From assembly GCF_008064635.1 (NCBI RefSeq), contig NZ_VRYZ01000004.1, forward strand, positions 372,001-436,000: a stretch of DNA of 64,000 bases. The letters are read 5' to 3'. The position numbers were made by a program, and so were the translations under genes. The DNA comes from Parahaliea aestuarii. Its GTDB lineage: Bacteria; Pseudomonadota; Gammaproteobacteria; Pseudomonadales; Halieaceae. Below, piece after piece: positions 45,818-55,586 of this stretch (the stretch's first letter is position 1; every line of letters begins with the position of its first letter). The notes under the pieces are model-generated. The model made no database searches. It worked only from the letters and a program-made list of their open reading frames with translations, and was not told where the DNA came from.

Positions 45818-46189
45818 ATGTCCGAAGCACTGATGCAACGCTACTACCAGACCTATAACAGCGAGGATGCCGAGGCACTGTCGGCTTTTTATCACCCCGA
45901 GGTAGAGCTGCACTCCGCGGAAGGCGTGATGCGCGGGCGCGAGCAAGTTCTGGCCACCTACCGCTATCTGGTCGGCCTGTTTGAAGACAGGATGCATCCC
46001 ACCCGGGTTGTCATGGAGGGAAATACCGCGGTGGTCGACATCACTGACGAACTGACCGCGCGCGACAGTATCGAGGATTTCATTGGCGCCAGCCTGGCGG
46101 CCGGCGAAACCCTGACCCTGTTACTCAGAGGGCGCTACCGGATCGAGAACGGCCAGTTCCGCCATATCATGATCGAGGCGCTGGCCTGA
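45818..46189 (+). CDS. SnoaL/NTF2-like protein 2
   Basis: 123 residues: MSEALMQRYYQTYNSEDAEALSAFYHPEVELHS is the classic start of a SnoaL-like domain, followed by GREQVLATYRYLVG and a C-terminal GRYRIENGQFRHI. It resembles the ketosteroid-isomerase superfamily. It lies in tandem with the preceding gene and ends at a strong terminator. Confidence 0.85.
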   Translation: MSEALMQRYYQTYNSEDAEALSAFYHPEVELHSAEGVMRGREQVLATYRYLVGLFEDRMHPTRVVMEGNTAVVDITDELTARDSIEDFIGASLAAGETLTLLLRGRYRIENGQFRHIMIEALA

Positions 46190-46199
46190 GCGTATAACA

Positions 46200-46226
46200 G
46201 AAAACGGGCGCAAAGCGCCCGTTTTC
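46200..46226. terminator. Bidirectional terminator
   Basis: A perfect 12-bp stem (GAAAACGGGCGC) with an AAA loop, between the convergent SnoaL gene and TonB receptor gene. The arms give AAAA upstream and TTTT downstream on both strands. Confidence 0.85.
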
Positions 46227-46245
46227 CAGCCATACGGCAACTCGC

Positions 46246-48495
46246 TCAGCTGCCGAAGTCGTAGCGCACATCCACGCCCCACACCCGGGTATTTCCCCAA
46301 CTGTTGGCGAACAGGCCGTCCGGGGGGTTAATGCCAAAGGTCTTCACGTCGAAACCGCCGGTGCGGTATTCCTCATCCTCCAGGTTCTTGCCCCACAGGG
46401 ACAGGGAGAAACCACTGCCGAACAGTTCGCTCAACTCAACCCGCGCATCCAGCAGGCTGTAGCTCTCCCCTTCAATTAACGGTGAGGGCTGCACCTGGAA
46501 GTACTGGTCGTCGACGTAGGCGTAGTCGATCCGGATCAGCAGATTGGCGAAATCGCCTAGCTGCCTGTTGTAGCGGGCCGTCACGCTGGAGGTCCACTCC
46601 GGCGCCAGCTGGAAATGGTACTGATCGGAGACGTCGATCGGCTGCAGCGTCGCCAGGTCCTGGCTTTCGTAGGTGTCGTACTCCGGGTCCAGCCAGCCGA
46701 GAGTGGCAGACAACTGCAGACCATCGGTGATAACCGCGGTCGCCTCCATCTCTACCCCCATCATGGTGGCGGAAGCGGCATTCTCGATACGGCTGAGGAA
46801 GGTGAAGTTGACCGGATCGAGACTGTTCACCTGCACCTGCCAGTCATCCAGCTCCTGGTAGAAGGCGGCGATGTTGGTGCGCAGGCGGTTGTCGAAGAAG
46901 TCCGCCTTGAAGCCGAGTTCCACCGCCTGGATTTCGGCGTCGTCATACTGGGAGAAGTCCGCCACCGTCGTCGCGCGACCATTCAGGCCGCCGCTCTTGA
47001 ACCCCACCGAGTAGCTGCCGTAGACCAGCAGTTCATCCATCGGCGCGTAGCTCACCGTCACCCGCGGTGAGAAGTTGTCGGTGTCGAAGGTATTGGTGGG
47101 CGCCAGCTCGCTGACCGGCAGGGTGGCGCCGGTGGGCGGGAAGAACAGACTGGAGTCCACGGTCTTTTCCTCCTCGGTGTAACGCCCGCCCAGCGAGGCC
47201 TTCCAGCGCTCGTTGAAGTGGTAGGTGGCCTCCGCGTACACCGCCCAGGTGTCGGTCTCGGTATCCAGCGAAATCACCGTGTTGGGCACCGGCGAGGCGA
47301 ACTGCTGCTGCAGTACATAGCTGCCCTCGTCGGCGCTCAGGAAGATCCCCGACACAATCTGCAGGTCGCCGTTCAGGGCCGAACCGAGGAACTGGAACTC
47401 CTGGGTCAGCAGTTCGTAGTCCTGGTCCAGCGGACCGGAGATGAAGTAGTAGGGCATGGAGGTGCGGAAGCTGCTGAGCTGGGTGCGGCGCTGCCCGGTC
47501 AACGACTTGATCACCAGATCGTCGATGGGGCCGATATCGCCCAGGGTGAAGTTCAGGGTCAGGCCGTTGAATTTCTGGTCGAACTGGTCGTAGACCTCTT
47601 CCACAGTGGTCACTTCGCGATCCAGGCCCGGGTCACTGGTGGCAGAAATCCCGGGGAATACCACCTCAAGTCCGGCTTCTACCAGCGTCGGCTGCCAGCC
47701 GTTGGGCGTCTGGTCGGCGTCGAACCAGTCGAACACATAGTCGGCACTGAACCAGTCGGTGACATCGGCCGCCAGCGCCAGGCGGGCGGTTTTATAGTCC
47801 TTGTCGTTGAGATCGGAGAAGCTGGTGTTCTCGATCAGGCCGTCACGCTGCTGCTGGCCGTAGCTAAGGCGGGCGGCGAAGCCATCCATCATCGGCACGT
47901 TGACGCTGAACTTGCCGCCGCGCAGGTTATCGCTACCCAGATTGCCCACCACGTAGCCTTCCAGCTCGTCGTGCGGACGCACGGTGGTGATATTGATCGC
48001 ACCGCCGGCGGTGTTCTTGCCGAACAGGGTGCCCTGGGGGCCGCGCAGGATTTCAATCTGCTGGATATCGATCAGGTCGAAGAAAGCACCCTGCATGCGC
48101 GAGATGTAAAAGCCGTCGACGTAGGTACCCACCATGGGTTCTTCGGTAATTATGTCGTCGGTGCGGCACATGCCGCGCAGGCAGGCGGCGAGGCTGCTGT
48201 CACCGCCGGCGCCGCGCTGCAGTTGCAGGTTCGGCGTAGTGGTGGAAATTGTCGTGAGCGTTTCCAGGCCCAGCTCGCGCAAAGTGTTCTGGGAGTAGGC
48301 GGTGACAGCGATCGGGGTCTGTTGCAGGCTCTCCTCGACCTTGCGCGCAGTAACCACCACTTCCTCCAGCGCGCCCTGTGCGAAAGCGATGGGCGAGGTC
48401 GCCGATGCCAGCACCAGTGTCGCTACGGCGCTCCGGCGGCTGCGATCCGCGGTGCGAAACCGGAATGTGTCCTTTGCAATGAACGTGCTTTGCAT
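46246..48495 (-). CDS. TonB-dependent receptor (catabolic-cluster type 1)
   Basis: 749 residues from the ATG at 48495, with GAGGTGGG just upstream. A signal peptide ends SPIAFAQ, followed by the TonB-box-like EEVVVTARK and a plug with VTAYSQNTLRELGLETL, TYVDGFYISRMQGAFFDL and IEILRGPQGTLFGKNTAGGAINI. The barrel ends WGVDVRYDFGS. This receptor class dominates in sphingomonads and Halieaceae, near genes for hydrophobic compounds rather than sugars. Confidence 0.93.
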   Translation of the reverse strand: MQSTFIAKDTFRFRTADRSRRSAVATLVLASATSPIAFAQGALEEVVVTARKVEESLQQTPIAVTAYSQNTLRELGLETLTTISTTTPNLQLQRGAGGDSSLAACLRGMCRTDDIITEEPMVGTYVDGFYISRMQGAFFDLIDIQQIEILRGPQGTLFGKNTAGGAINITTVRPHDELEGYVVGNLGSDNLRGGKFSVNVPMMDGFAARLSYGQQQRDGLIENTSFSDLNDKDYKTARLALAADVTDWFSADYVFDWFDADQTPNGWQPTLVEAGLEVVFPGISATSDPGLDREVTTVEEVYDQFDQKFNGLTLNFTLGDIGPIDDLVIKSLTGQRRTQLSSFRTSMPYYFISGPLDQDYELLTQEFQFLGSALNGDLQIVSGIFLSADEGSYVLQQQFASPVPNTVISLDTETDTWAVYAEATYHFNERWKASLGGRYTEEEKTVDSSLFFPPTGATLPVSELAPTNTFDTDNFSPRVTVSYAPMDELLVYGSYSVGFKSGGLNGRATTVADFSQYDDAEIQAVELGFKADFFDNRLRTNIAAFYQELDDWQVQVNSLDPVNFTFLSRIENAASATMMGVEMEATAVITDGLQLSATLGWLDPEYDTYESQDLATLQPIDVSDQYHFQLAPEWTSSVTARYNRQLGDFANLLIRIDYAYVDDQYFQVQPSPLIEGESYSLLDARVELSELFGSGFSLSLWGKNLEDEEYRTGGFDVKTFGINPPDGLFANSWGNTRVWGVDVRYDFGS

Positions 48496-48596
48496 GTCCC
48501 ACCTCTCTGTAATCTTTATGTTATATCGCGGGGATGTCAGGCGGCGGGCGCTTTGGGTCGCCCATCCAGCTCCACCACAAAACATATCACTTTCAA

Positions 48597-48621
48597 TGTT
48601 TATAATGGAAGTTGTTTATAA
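48597..48621. repeat. Direct repeat TGTTTATAA, 16-base period
   Basis: TGTTTATAA occurs at 48597-48605 and again at 48613-48621, in the 151-base gap between the receptor start and the MFS stop. It could form part of the receptor promoter or a tandem regulator site. Confidence 0.45.
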
Positions 48622-48646
48622 ATCCCCGCCATCAAATCGGTACAGT

Positions 48647-49987
48647 TTATTGATACGCAGACATCTGCCGCCCCGCCTGCCAGTAGGCCAGCGCCGCCAG
48701 CAGCGGGGCCGCACTGATCACCAGCAGGGAATAGCGCACCGCCTCATCGCCGTGAACCGGTGCCAGCCGGGCGTTGAGATCGCCAATCAACAACGGGCCG
48801 AGACCGGTGCCGACCAGGCTGGCGATCATCGACCACGTCGCGGCAGCCACGGAGCGGCTGTGCCCCGGCACCAGTTGCACGGCCAGCGACATGGCTGCCG
48901 GCGACCAGCAGGCGCCCACCAGCGAGGCGGCAATCGACAGCACAAAAGCCTGGGGCATGATCCCGAATAGCATCGGTGCTACGGGATAGAGGTAAAAGCC
49001 GACTGTTAGCGGCACCAGCAGAAGGCAGGACAGTGCCGGCAACCACACATACCAGCGCTGGTCGCGCTGGGCCAGCCGGTCCAGCAGGTAGCCGAACAGC
49101 AGCGCGCCCACCACCGTGGGCAGGGCGCTGGTCACGAAATACCAGCCACCCGCCTCGGCCGCGCCCATGCCGTACACGCGGCGCAGGAAGGTCGGTTCCC
49201 ACAGGGCGCGCCCCATGCTGGGAATGCTGATCAGGCAGGTAGCGAGGGTGAGATAGACAAAGGGCCGGATCGCCGCCAGCTGTCGCAACTGGCGCCACAG
49301 GCTATCGCCGCCTGGCTCGGTATCGCGCTGGCGGTAATCGCGCACGGTCAGCACAAACAACAGCGCCAGCAGTACACCCGGCAGTCCCACGCTGATCAGG
49401 GCAAATCGCCAGCCCCACTGGGCACTGGCCCAACCGCCGTAAACCGTGCCCACCGCCAGGCCCGCAATAGCGCCGACGGTGAGCAGTGACATGGCGCGGG
49501 CGCGGCGCTCCGGCGCCACATACTCGGCAATCATGGCCTGGTTGGGTGGACTGGCGCCGGCCTCCCCCAGCCCCACCCCGAGCCGGGTGAGTGCCAACTG
49601 GGTGAAATTCTGCGCCAGTCCGCCGAGGGCCGTCATCAGGCTCCAGCTGAACAGCGCCAGGGATACCACCTTCGGCCGCGACCAGGCATCTGCCAGCCGC
49701 GCCAGGGGAATACCCGCCAGGAAATAGGTGACAGCGAAAGCCAGGCCCATGACAAAGCCCATCTGTCGGTCGCTGAGGGCCAGGTCGAGGCGGATGTCAT
49801 CCACCATCACCGACAGGATGGTGCGATCACAGGTATTGAATACGGTGACCAGGAAGATCAGTAGCAGGACATAGCGGGTGTAGGCTCGCGTCGGCGGCGC
49901 CGGATTGTCGGGATCGGCATCGGCCACTGCATCCGGCAATAGCGGTTGATCGGCCGCAATCGCGGCGGCACCGGTGTCAGAGGCCAC
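48647..49987 (-). CDS. MFS transporter, spinster-like
   Basis: 446 residues, 12 predicted membrane helices. The N-terminal half has NTCDRTILSVMVDDIRLDLALSD and the MFS motif IPLARLADAWSRPKVV. LGVGLGEAGASPPNQAMIAEY follows, typical of the spinster-type subfamily often found beside TonB receptors and degradative genes. It would move a small hydrophobic substrate across the inner membrane. It overlaps the flavoprotein gene by 11 bases. Confidence 0.9.
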   Translation of the reverse strand: MASDTGAAAIAADQPLLPDAVADADPDNPAPPTRAYTRYVLLLIFLVTVFNTCDRTILSVMVDDIRLDLALSDRQMGFVMGLAFAVTYFLAGIPLARLADAWSRPKVVSLALFSWSLMTALGGLAQNFTQLALTRLGVGLGEAGASPPNQAMIAEYVAPERRARAMSLLTVGAIAGLAVGTVYGGWASAQWGWRFALISVGLPGVLLALLFVLTVRDYRQRDTEPGGDSLWRQLRQLAAIRPFVYLTLATCLISIPSMGRALWEPTFLRRVYGMGAAEAGGWYFVTSALPTVVGALLFGYLLDRLAQRDQRWYVWLPALSCLLLVPLTVGFYLYPVAPMLFGIMPQAFVLSIAASLVGACWSPAAMSLAVQLVPGHSRSVAAATWSMIASLVGTGLGPLLIGDLNARLAPVHGDEAVRYSLLVISAAPLLAALAYWQAGRQMSAYQ

Positions 49988-52022
49988 AGACAGCCCGTGC
50001 GGCCTGCTCGGTGGCCTGGCGTATCAAGCCCAGGCCAGTACAGTCACCGATGGCAATGACCCGGTCGCAAACGCCTTCCAGTTCCTCTGCGAGAGTGGTA
50101 TCCGCCACCGGCTCGCCGGCGATCACGGCGGTGTCGGCGGCGATACTGCCCGGCTTTCCATCCCGGGAAAAATGTACCGCGGCCCGCTCGATACGCTCTA
50201 CCCTGATGCCGGTAATAAGCACCACACCGGGCCGGTCGAGCCGCACCATCTGCTCCTGGCGGCGCTTGGGGCCGACTTCCGTGGCCAATTCGATACGCTC
50301 GCTGAGCAGGCTCACCTGCCGGCCCCGCCTGACGATGAACTCCGCCAACTCCACCGCCGCCAGGTCGGAGCCGACAATGCAGACCCGTTTGCCAAAGGGC
50401 AGGTAATAACGCGTCAGGCGACGCAGCAGGGCCGGTGTCAGGCGCGACTGTATCCGAGACGGTGCGGCCGCCGCCAGGCGCAGCGGCCAGCGGGAACCCG
50501 GTGCCGGCTCACCCGCACCGGACAGTGCGTGGCGCAACTCACTGCCGCTGAAAATACGCGCACCGGCCACGCGAGGAATATCGGGCACCTCGACCCTGGC
50601 ACCGGTCGCCACCAGCACCGCATCGGGCCGCAATGCCGCCACCTTGTCCCGCGTCGCGGTATTGCCCAGTTGCACATCCACCCGAAGTCGCTCGAGCTCG
50701 TTGCGCAGGAAGTGCAGCAAGGGTTCGTTATCGCTGTGCACCGTGGCGGCAAAGAACAGTGAGCCGCCCAGTCGCGGCGAGCGCTCCAGCAGGGTCACCC
50801 GGAAGCCTCGCTCCGCACTCAGGCGCGCCGCTTCCATGCCAGCGGTACCGCCGCCGATTACCACCACGTGCTTGCGCTGTATGGCTGGCACGACAGCAAG
50901 CTCCGTCTCGCGCCCGCTGAAGGCATTGACGGCGCAATTCATATTCGCATCGAACGGGGCGATCAGCATGGAATCGATACAGTTCTGGCAGCTCAGGCAG
51001 CGGCGCAGTTCGCGCTCCCGCCCCTGGCGCAGTTTGTTGGGCAACTCGGGGTCCGCCAGCAGTGGCCGGGCCATCATCACCACATCGGCGCTGCCCTGTT
51101 CCACCACCTGCAGGGCCACTTCCGGTCGGTGGATGCGGCCCACCACCATCACCGGCACATCCACCACCGCGCGAATGGCCGCCGCCACCGGTGCGTTGTA
51201 GGCCTCGGGATAGGCAGGACCGCAGACGATCTGGCCCACCAGTTTGTCGTGTGACACGCCGCCACTGACCTGTATGCAGTCGGCCCCGGCCGCCACCAGT
51301 TGCGGCGCCAGTAACTGGGTTTCCCACAGGGCGCGGCCGTCGAAGCTGTCCTCGAAGCCGGAGATACGCACCGTCACCGGAAAATCACGGCCCGCTACAC
51401 GCTTGATCCGTCGCAGGGTTTCCAGCAGCATCCTGGCGCGCCCCTCCAGGTCGCCGCCATAGTCATCTTCACGCCGGTTGCGCTGAGTGGAGAGGAATGA
51501 GCCCAGCAGCATGTAAGCGTGGGCGGCGTGCAGTTCCATGCCGTCGTAGCCCGCTTCCCGGGCCCGCACCGCCGCGGCGGCGTAAAGATCCATAATGGCG
51601 TCGATTTCCTCCACCGCCAGCACTCGCGATGGCCAGCCAGTACCGGCAGCCACGCAGACCGATGGCCCCACCGGATCAGTCATGGATTCCGGACCGGGAT
51701 GGGAAATCTGTGGCTGGATCTTCGCGCCCTCGGCGTGCACGCGCTCCACCAGGCGCCGGTGACCCTCGATAAAGCGCTCGTCGCCGAGTGACAGGGACTG
51801 GGGCTGGTAGCGCTGGGCGGTATCCACCGAGCACATTTCGACAGTGAGCAGACCCACACCGCCGCGGGCGCGGGTGGCGTGGTATTCGATCAGGCGCTCA
51901 CTGACTTCAAAGTCTGCGGTGCCAAAGTTGGTGGTCATCGCCGACATGGCGATGCGATTGGGTATCTCCATCGAGCCGATCGCAACCGGCTCGAACAAGC
52001 GGGCGTAGGGGCCGGTGGGCAT
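49977..52022 (-). CDS. Old-yellow-enzyme/2,4-dienoyl-CoA reductase-type Fe-S flavoprotein 2
   Basis: 681 residues. The FMN barrel starts LFEPVAIGSMEIPNRIAMSAM and has DGMELHAAHAYMLLGSFLS. The Fe-S cysteines are CLSCQNC plus a Cys after 14 further residues, a longer gap than in the paralogue at 15103-17226. The FAD/NAD domain has VIGGGTAGMEAARL and IVGSDLAAVELAEF. The catalytic loop lacks the His-Gly-Gly motif seen in the paralogue. It probably reduces an unsaturated intermediate of the cluster. Confidence 0.9.
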   Translation of the reverse strand: MPTGPYARLFEPVAIGSMEIPNRIAMSAMTTNFGTADFEVSERLIEYHATRARGGVGLLTVEMCSVDTAQRYQPQSLSLGDERFIEGHRRLVERVHAEGAKIQPQISHPGPESMTDPVGPSVCVAAGTGWPSRVLAVEEIDAIMDLYAAAAVRAREAGYDGMELHAAHAYMLLGSFLSTQRNRREDDYGGDLEGRARMLLETLRRIKRVAGRDFPVTVRISGFEDSFDGRALWETQLLAPQLVAAGADCIQVSGGVSHDKLVGQIVCGPAYPEAYNAPVAAAIRAVVDVPVMVVGRIHRPEVALQVVEQGSADVVMMARPLLADPELPNKLRQGRERELRRCLSCQNCIDSMLIAPFDANMNCAVNAFSGRETELAVVPAIQRKHVVVIGGGTAGMEAARLSAERGFRVTLLERSPRLGGSLFFAATVHSDNEPLLHFLRNELERLRVDVQLGNTATRDKVAALRPDAVLVATGARVEVPDIPRVAGARIFSGSELRHALSGAGEPAPGSRWPLRLAAAAPSRIQSRLTPALLRRLTRYYLPFGKRVCIVGSDLAAVELAEFIVRRGRQVSLLSERIELATEVGPKRRQEQMVRLDRPGVVLITGIRVERIERAAVHFSRDGKPGSIAADTAVIAGEPVADTTLAEELEGVCDRVIAIGDCTGLGLIRQATEQAARAVCGL

Positions 52023-52025
52023 GGC

Positions 52026-54311
52026 CTAGAAGTTGTACTTCGCAGTGACTCCAACGGTGCGCGGCGCAAGCTGGTTCTGCACTTCTATGTAACCGGTTTC
52101 CACTGTGCCGCTGTTGACTGGATCCAGCACTGGCGGGATCGGCTTGACCTGGAGCAACGTCGCGCGATCAAAGAGATTCTTGCCCCACAGGAAGACATCC
52201 CAACTGCCGTCCTGTGACCGGAGACCGGTGTAGAGGTCGACAAAAGCGTAACCCGGCAGATCGTCATCGATACTGGCAGCAAACCGGCTGCTCTCGGCCT
52301 TCAGCAGGCCGCGCACATACCATTCGCTGCCGATACGGGACAGCGGCAGCGAGTACTCGCTGGTCACTACCCCCGACCACTGCGGCATACGGCCCGCCGG
52401 TTCGCCGGTCAGGTCGCAGGTATTGTAGGCATACTCAACGTCCGCTATCGGGTCGCCATTGGTACAGGGCACGCCCTTGGCGTCGGTGAACTCCGTCTCG
52501 TTATAGCTGGCGGAAATACTCATCAGCCAGTTGGTATCGATGAGGTAGGAGAACTCCGCCTCGACTCCCATGGTTTCCGCTTCGCCCACGTTCACCACGG
52601 TATCGGTCTGGCCGATGCCGCCGCCGTCAATCTCGGGCTGGCGGAAGGACACCGCGTTGGTCTGGTACTGGTAGTCGGTATAGGTCTGGTAATAGGCCGC
52701 CACGTTCAGCAGACCCCGGCTTTCCATCAGACTCCACTTCATGCCCAGTTCCAGGTTGTCACTGGTTTCCGAGTCGAAGGCGCCGAACTCTGTCGGCTGG
52801 GCGCGGCCGGATATATTGGCGGCACCGGCGCGCCAGCCGCGGTCATAGGACCCGTAGACCATCATGTCCATGCTGACGTTGTACTGGTATTTGACGGTGC
52901 CGGTCCAGGCGCCCTCATCCATTTTCTGGTCTTCCAGCGCCACGCCATCACGGGTGATGACCTGCACCGGACCCACTTCGGTACCGTCGGGCTGGAGAAG
53001 AAAGGCCTGGGTTTCGAAGGGCTGCTCCGAAAAGCGGTCTTCATAGGTATAACGCAGGCCCACCGTCAGTATACCGGCATCGTTGAAGTCGAAACTGTTG
53101 TGCAGGAATGCCCCCCAGCCATCGCTGTCATTGGTGGCCGGGCCGGTGGTGTAGGTTTTGACATTGATGCCAGGGATGGGCGCTATGAAATTCTGCACAT
53201 CCACTCCGGTCAGGCTGCTGCTCTCGGCGTAGAACAGGCCTGCGGTCCAGTCCCAGAAATCGTTGCCGATGGAAGCCAGCCGCAACTCGGTATTGATGAC
53301 TGGCGACACGTCCGAGGGCACATCCTGGGTTCCCCCGCGCACGGCGACAAAGTCGAAGTCGAGGAACTGCTCCACCTGGTCTTCCTGGTAGCTGCTGACC
53401 GAGGTCAGCGTCCAGTCATTGGGCAGGGTGTAATTCATCTCCAGCACGGTGTACTTGGAGCGGCTCTCCAGCCAGGAGTTGTCACCGCCCAGTGCCACCC
53501 GGTCCTCGTAGTCGATGCCGCTGCCGTAGAGCACCTGGTCAACATCGAGGTCGCTCTCGTTCTGGGTGTAGGACAAGCGCAGGTCGAACACATCGCTGGG
53601 CACCCAGCTCACCACCACGCGACCACCAGTGTAGTAGTCGGTGTCTTCTTTGCCGGTGGTGAGGTTCTTGACGTCGTCGTCACTGTCCTGGCTGTACAGG
53701 CCGGACACCCGCACGCTCAGCTCATTCTTGATCAGGGGGATGGATACGCCAAACTGGGTATTGGAGCCGCCGCGCTGGGAGAAGGACTGCTGCACATAGC
53801 CGTCCATCACCTCCATATTGGGGCTGCGGGACTGCATGGTGATGGCGCCGGCGGGCGAGGCCTTGCCATAGAGCGTACCCTGGGGGCCGCGCAGCAGTTC
53901 CAGCCGCTCCAGGTCGAACAGGCCGGCAAACAGGCCGCGCTCCTGGCTGACATAGGCCCCGTCCCAGTAGATGGTCACACGGGGGCTGACGGCGGCATCG
54001 AGGTCGGTTCCCATGCCGCGCACGGCAATCTCGGTGTCATAGCCCTGGCCGTTGATTGAAAAGCCCGACACCAGTTTTTCCAGGTCGGTCAGTTCAAAGG
54101 TGGCGAACTGGTTCAGCTGGTCGCCACTGATGGCGTTCACAGTCATCGGGATATCGGCCAGTGATTCGGATTTCTTCTGGGCGGTAACGATCACCTCTTC
54201 CAGCACCATGGCGTTATCCTGGCCCAGGGCGGGAAGGGCGCAGAGTGCAACCACTGCGGCGGCCAGCGGCTTCATGGCGGGGCGACAGATTCCCCGGGTG
54301 GCGTACAACAT
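52026..54311 (-). CDS. TonB-dependent receptor (catabolic-cluster type 2)
   Basis: 761 residues from the ATG at 54311; GGGGA lies 7 bases upstream, while the internal ATG before KPLAAAV has no ribosome site. After the signal (ALCALPALGQ) come EEVIVTAQKKSESLADIPM and the plug with VSGFSINGQGYDTEIAVRG and LELLRGPQGTLYGKASPAGA. The barrel ends RTVGVTAKYNF. It is a second receptor of the same broad class as the one at 46246-48495, but clearly diverged. Confidence 0.93.
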   Translation of the reverse strand: MLYATRGICRPAMKPLAAAVVALCALPALGQDNAMVLEEVIVTAQKKSESLADIPMTVNAISGDQLNQFATFELTDLEKLVSGFSINGQGYDTEIAVRGMGTDLDAAVSPRVTIYWDGAYVSQERGLFAGLFDLERLELLRGPQGTLYGKASPAGAITMQSRSPNMEVMDGYVQQSFSQRGGSNTQFGVSIPLIKNELSVRVSGLYSQDSDDDVKNLTTGKEDTDYYTGGRVVVSWVPSDVFDLRLSYTQNESDLDVDQVLYGSGIDYEDRVALGGDNSWLESRSKYTVLEMNYTLPNDWTLTSVSSYQEDQVEQFLDFDFVAVRGGTQDVPSDVSPVINTELRLASIGNDFWDWTAGLFYAESSSLTGVDVQNFIAPIPGINVKTYTTGPATNDSDGWGAFLHNSFDFNDAGILTVGLRYTYEDRFSEQPFETQAFLLQPDGTEVGPVQVITRDGVALEDQKMDEGAWTGTVKYQYNVSMDMMVYGSYDRGWRAGAANISGRAQPTEFGAFDSETSDNLELGMKWSLMESRGLLNVAAYYQTYTDYQYQTNAVSFRQPEIDGGGIGQTDTVVNVGEAETMGVEAEFSYLIDTNWLMSISASYNETEFTDAKGVPCTNGDPIADVEYAYNTCDLTGEPAGRMPQWSGVVTSEYSLPLSRIGSEWYVRGLLKAESSRFAASIDDDLPGYAFVDLYTGLRSQDGSWDVFLWGKNLFDRATLLQVKPIPPVLDPVNSGTVETGYIEVQNQLAPRTVGVTAKYNF

Positions 54312-54391
54312 AAATCAATCCCCGCTTCTTATAGTTTAAGGGTGACGCCGCCGGGCTTGCGGCGAACAGGCAGGTGCCCGACGACCAGGCC

Positions 54392-54419
54392 AGTATATTA
54401 TATTTCGTTTCTAGTGCAA
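54392..54419 (-). promoter_or_regulatory. Candidate sigma70 promoter for TonB receptor 2
   Basis: On the minus strand TTGCAC (54419-54414), a 16-base spacer and TATACT (54397-54392), 81 bases before the receptor start. The -35 box lies 10 bases downstream of the Rieske gene stop. Confidence 0.55.
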
Positions 54420-54428
54420 TGTTTTTGA

Positions 54429-55364
54429 TCAGGCCGTGTAGAACTGCCCTGCCCAGCGACGGAACTTGGCGATCGGCCCGTCGCCGTCACACAGGCGCGG
54501 GTCTGCGAGGTAGCGTTTATTCTCCCAGATGGGAATGTCCTCCCCCAGTTGCCGGTTTACCTCTTCCACAAAGGCCATGGCGATGCGATCAACCTTCGGG
54601 TCATCGCCCGGGTTGTGGTACCAGACATGGTTGTGCTGCTCGCTGGTCTCGCTGTCGATCGGTACGTTGGTGGTAACCATGCAGATATCCACCAGTGTCG
54701 AGTAACGCACCACAGACCAGCCGAATCCGAGACTGTCGGTATTGAGCGTGCCCTCCACCGGCCCGCGCGAACTGGGGAACAACTGCCTGCTGCGCATGAT
54801 CATGGCCGGGCCTTCAAGCGTAAACTCGTCGTAACTGGCCTCACCGGGGTGCTTGTGAATGGTCAGGAAATGGGCACTGTCGGCGGTGTTTTCCGCCATT
54901 TCCTGCAGGCAGGTGGCGATGCGATGGGGGCGGCTGATCGGTCCTTTCCAGGCGGAATCGACGCATTCGGGTATCTCCGGCAACTGCCATAGCGGCGCTT
55001 CGCCATCCGGGTGATACCAGGCCATCAGCACCCCGTAGTACGCCTGCAGGGGGTAGGTTTTCAGACAGGCCTTGTCGTTGAGGCGTTTGGCGTAATCAAT
55101 CTCCCGCACTGCGCCACTGCCATCGAACCGCCAGTGGTGAAACGGGCATTCGAGCAGCTCGCCCTTCACCTTGCCGCCCACGGCGAGGTTGGCGCCCAGG
55201 TGGGGGCAGTACAAGTCCTGCAGGTGAGCACCGCCCTGCTCGTCCCGCCACAGCACCAGGTCGCGACCGAAATAGTAGACCTGGCGCACATCGCCGGGTG
55301 CCAGATCGGCGGCATATCCAACGTGGAACCAGCCGTGGGGGACAGGAAAGGGGAATCGACTCAT
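54429..55364 (-). CDS. Rieske non-heme iron oxygenase, KshA/DAF-36-like
   Basis: 311 residues. The N-terminal Rieske domain binds a 2Fe-2S cluster through Cys53-x-His55 (CPHLGANL) and Cys73-x2-His76 (CPFHHWRF). The mononuclear iron site is the block EMAENTADSAHFLTIHK with Asn159, Asp162, His165 and His170. This spacing equals that in 3-ketosteroid 9-alpha-hydroxylase (KshA) and cholesterol 7-desaturase (DAF-36). It is shorter than KshA (about 380), so the substrate may differ. It is divergent from the aldolase-TauD-thiolase operon and upstream of a TonB receptor. A partner reductase is not in the window. Confidence 0.88.
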   Translation of the reverse strand: MSRFPFPVPHGWFHVGYAADLAPGDVRQVYYFGRDLVLWRDEQGGAHLQDLYCPHLGANLAVGGKVKGELLECPFHHWRFDGSGAVREIDYAKRLNDKACLKTYPLQAYYGVLMAWYHPDGEAPLWQLPEIPECVDSAWKGPISRPHRIATCLQEMAENTADSAHFLTIHKHPGEASYDEFTLEGPAMIMRSRQLFPSSRGPVEGTLNTDSLGFGWSVVRYSTLVDICMVTTNVPIDSETSEQHNHVWYHNPGDDPKVDRIAMAFVEEVNRQLGEDIPIWENKRYLADPRLCDGDGPIAKFRRWAGQFYTA

Positions 55365-55586
55365 GACAGCACTCTCGTTGTTATGCGATTGTCTGGCACT
55401 TTAGAGTGGAATCCGAACAGGATGAGGTCAAGGGCAATAACATTTCCACTGCAACTTAATATTGCCGGTACAAAGACTTGAGCCGCCCGGCGCCAATCCC
55501 CTGCAAGGTGCACCGCCACTGCCTTTCCGCGCCCCCGGTCGGTTATGCTCCAGCGTGGATAAAAACATAAACGGAGGGTCTCCAGC

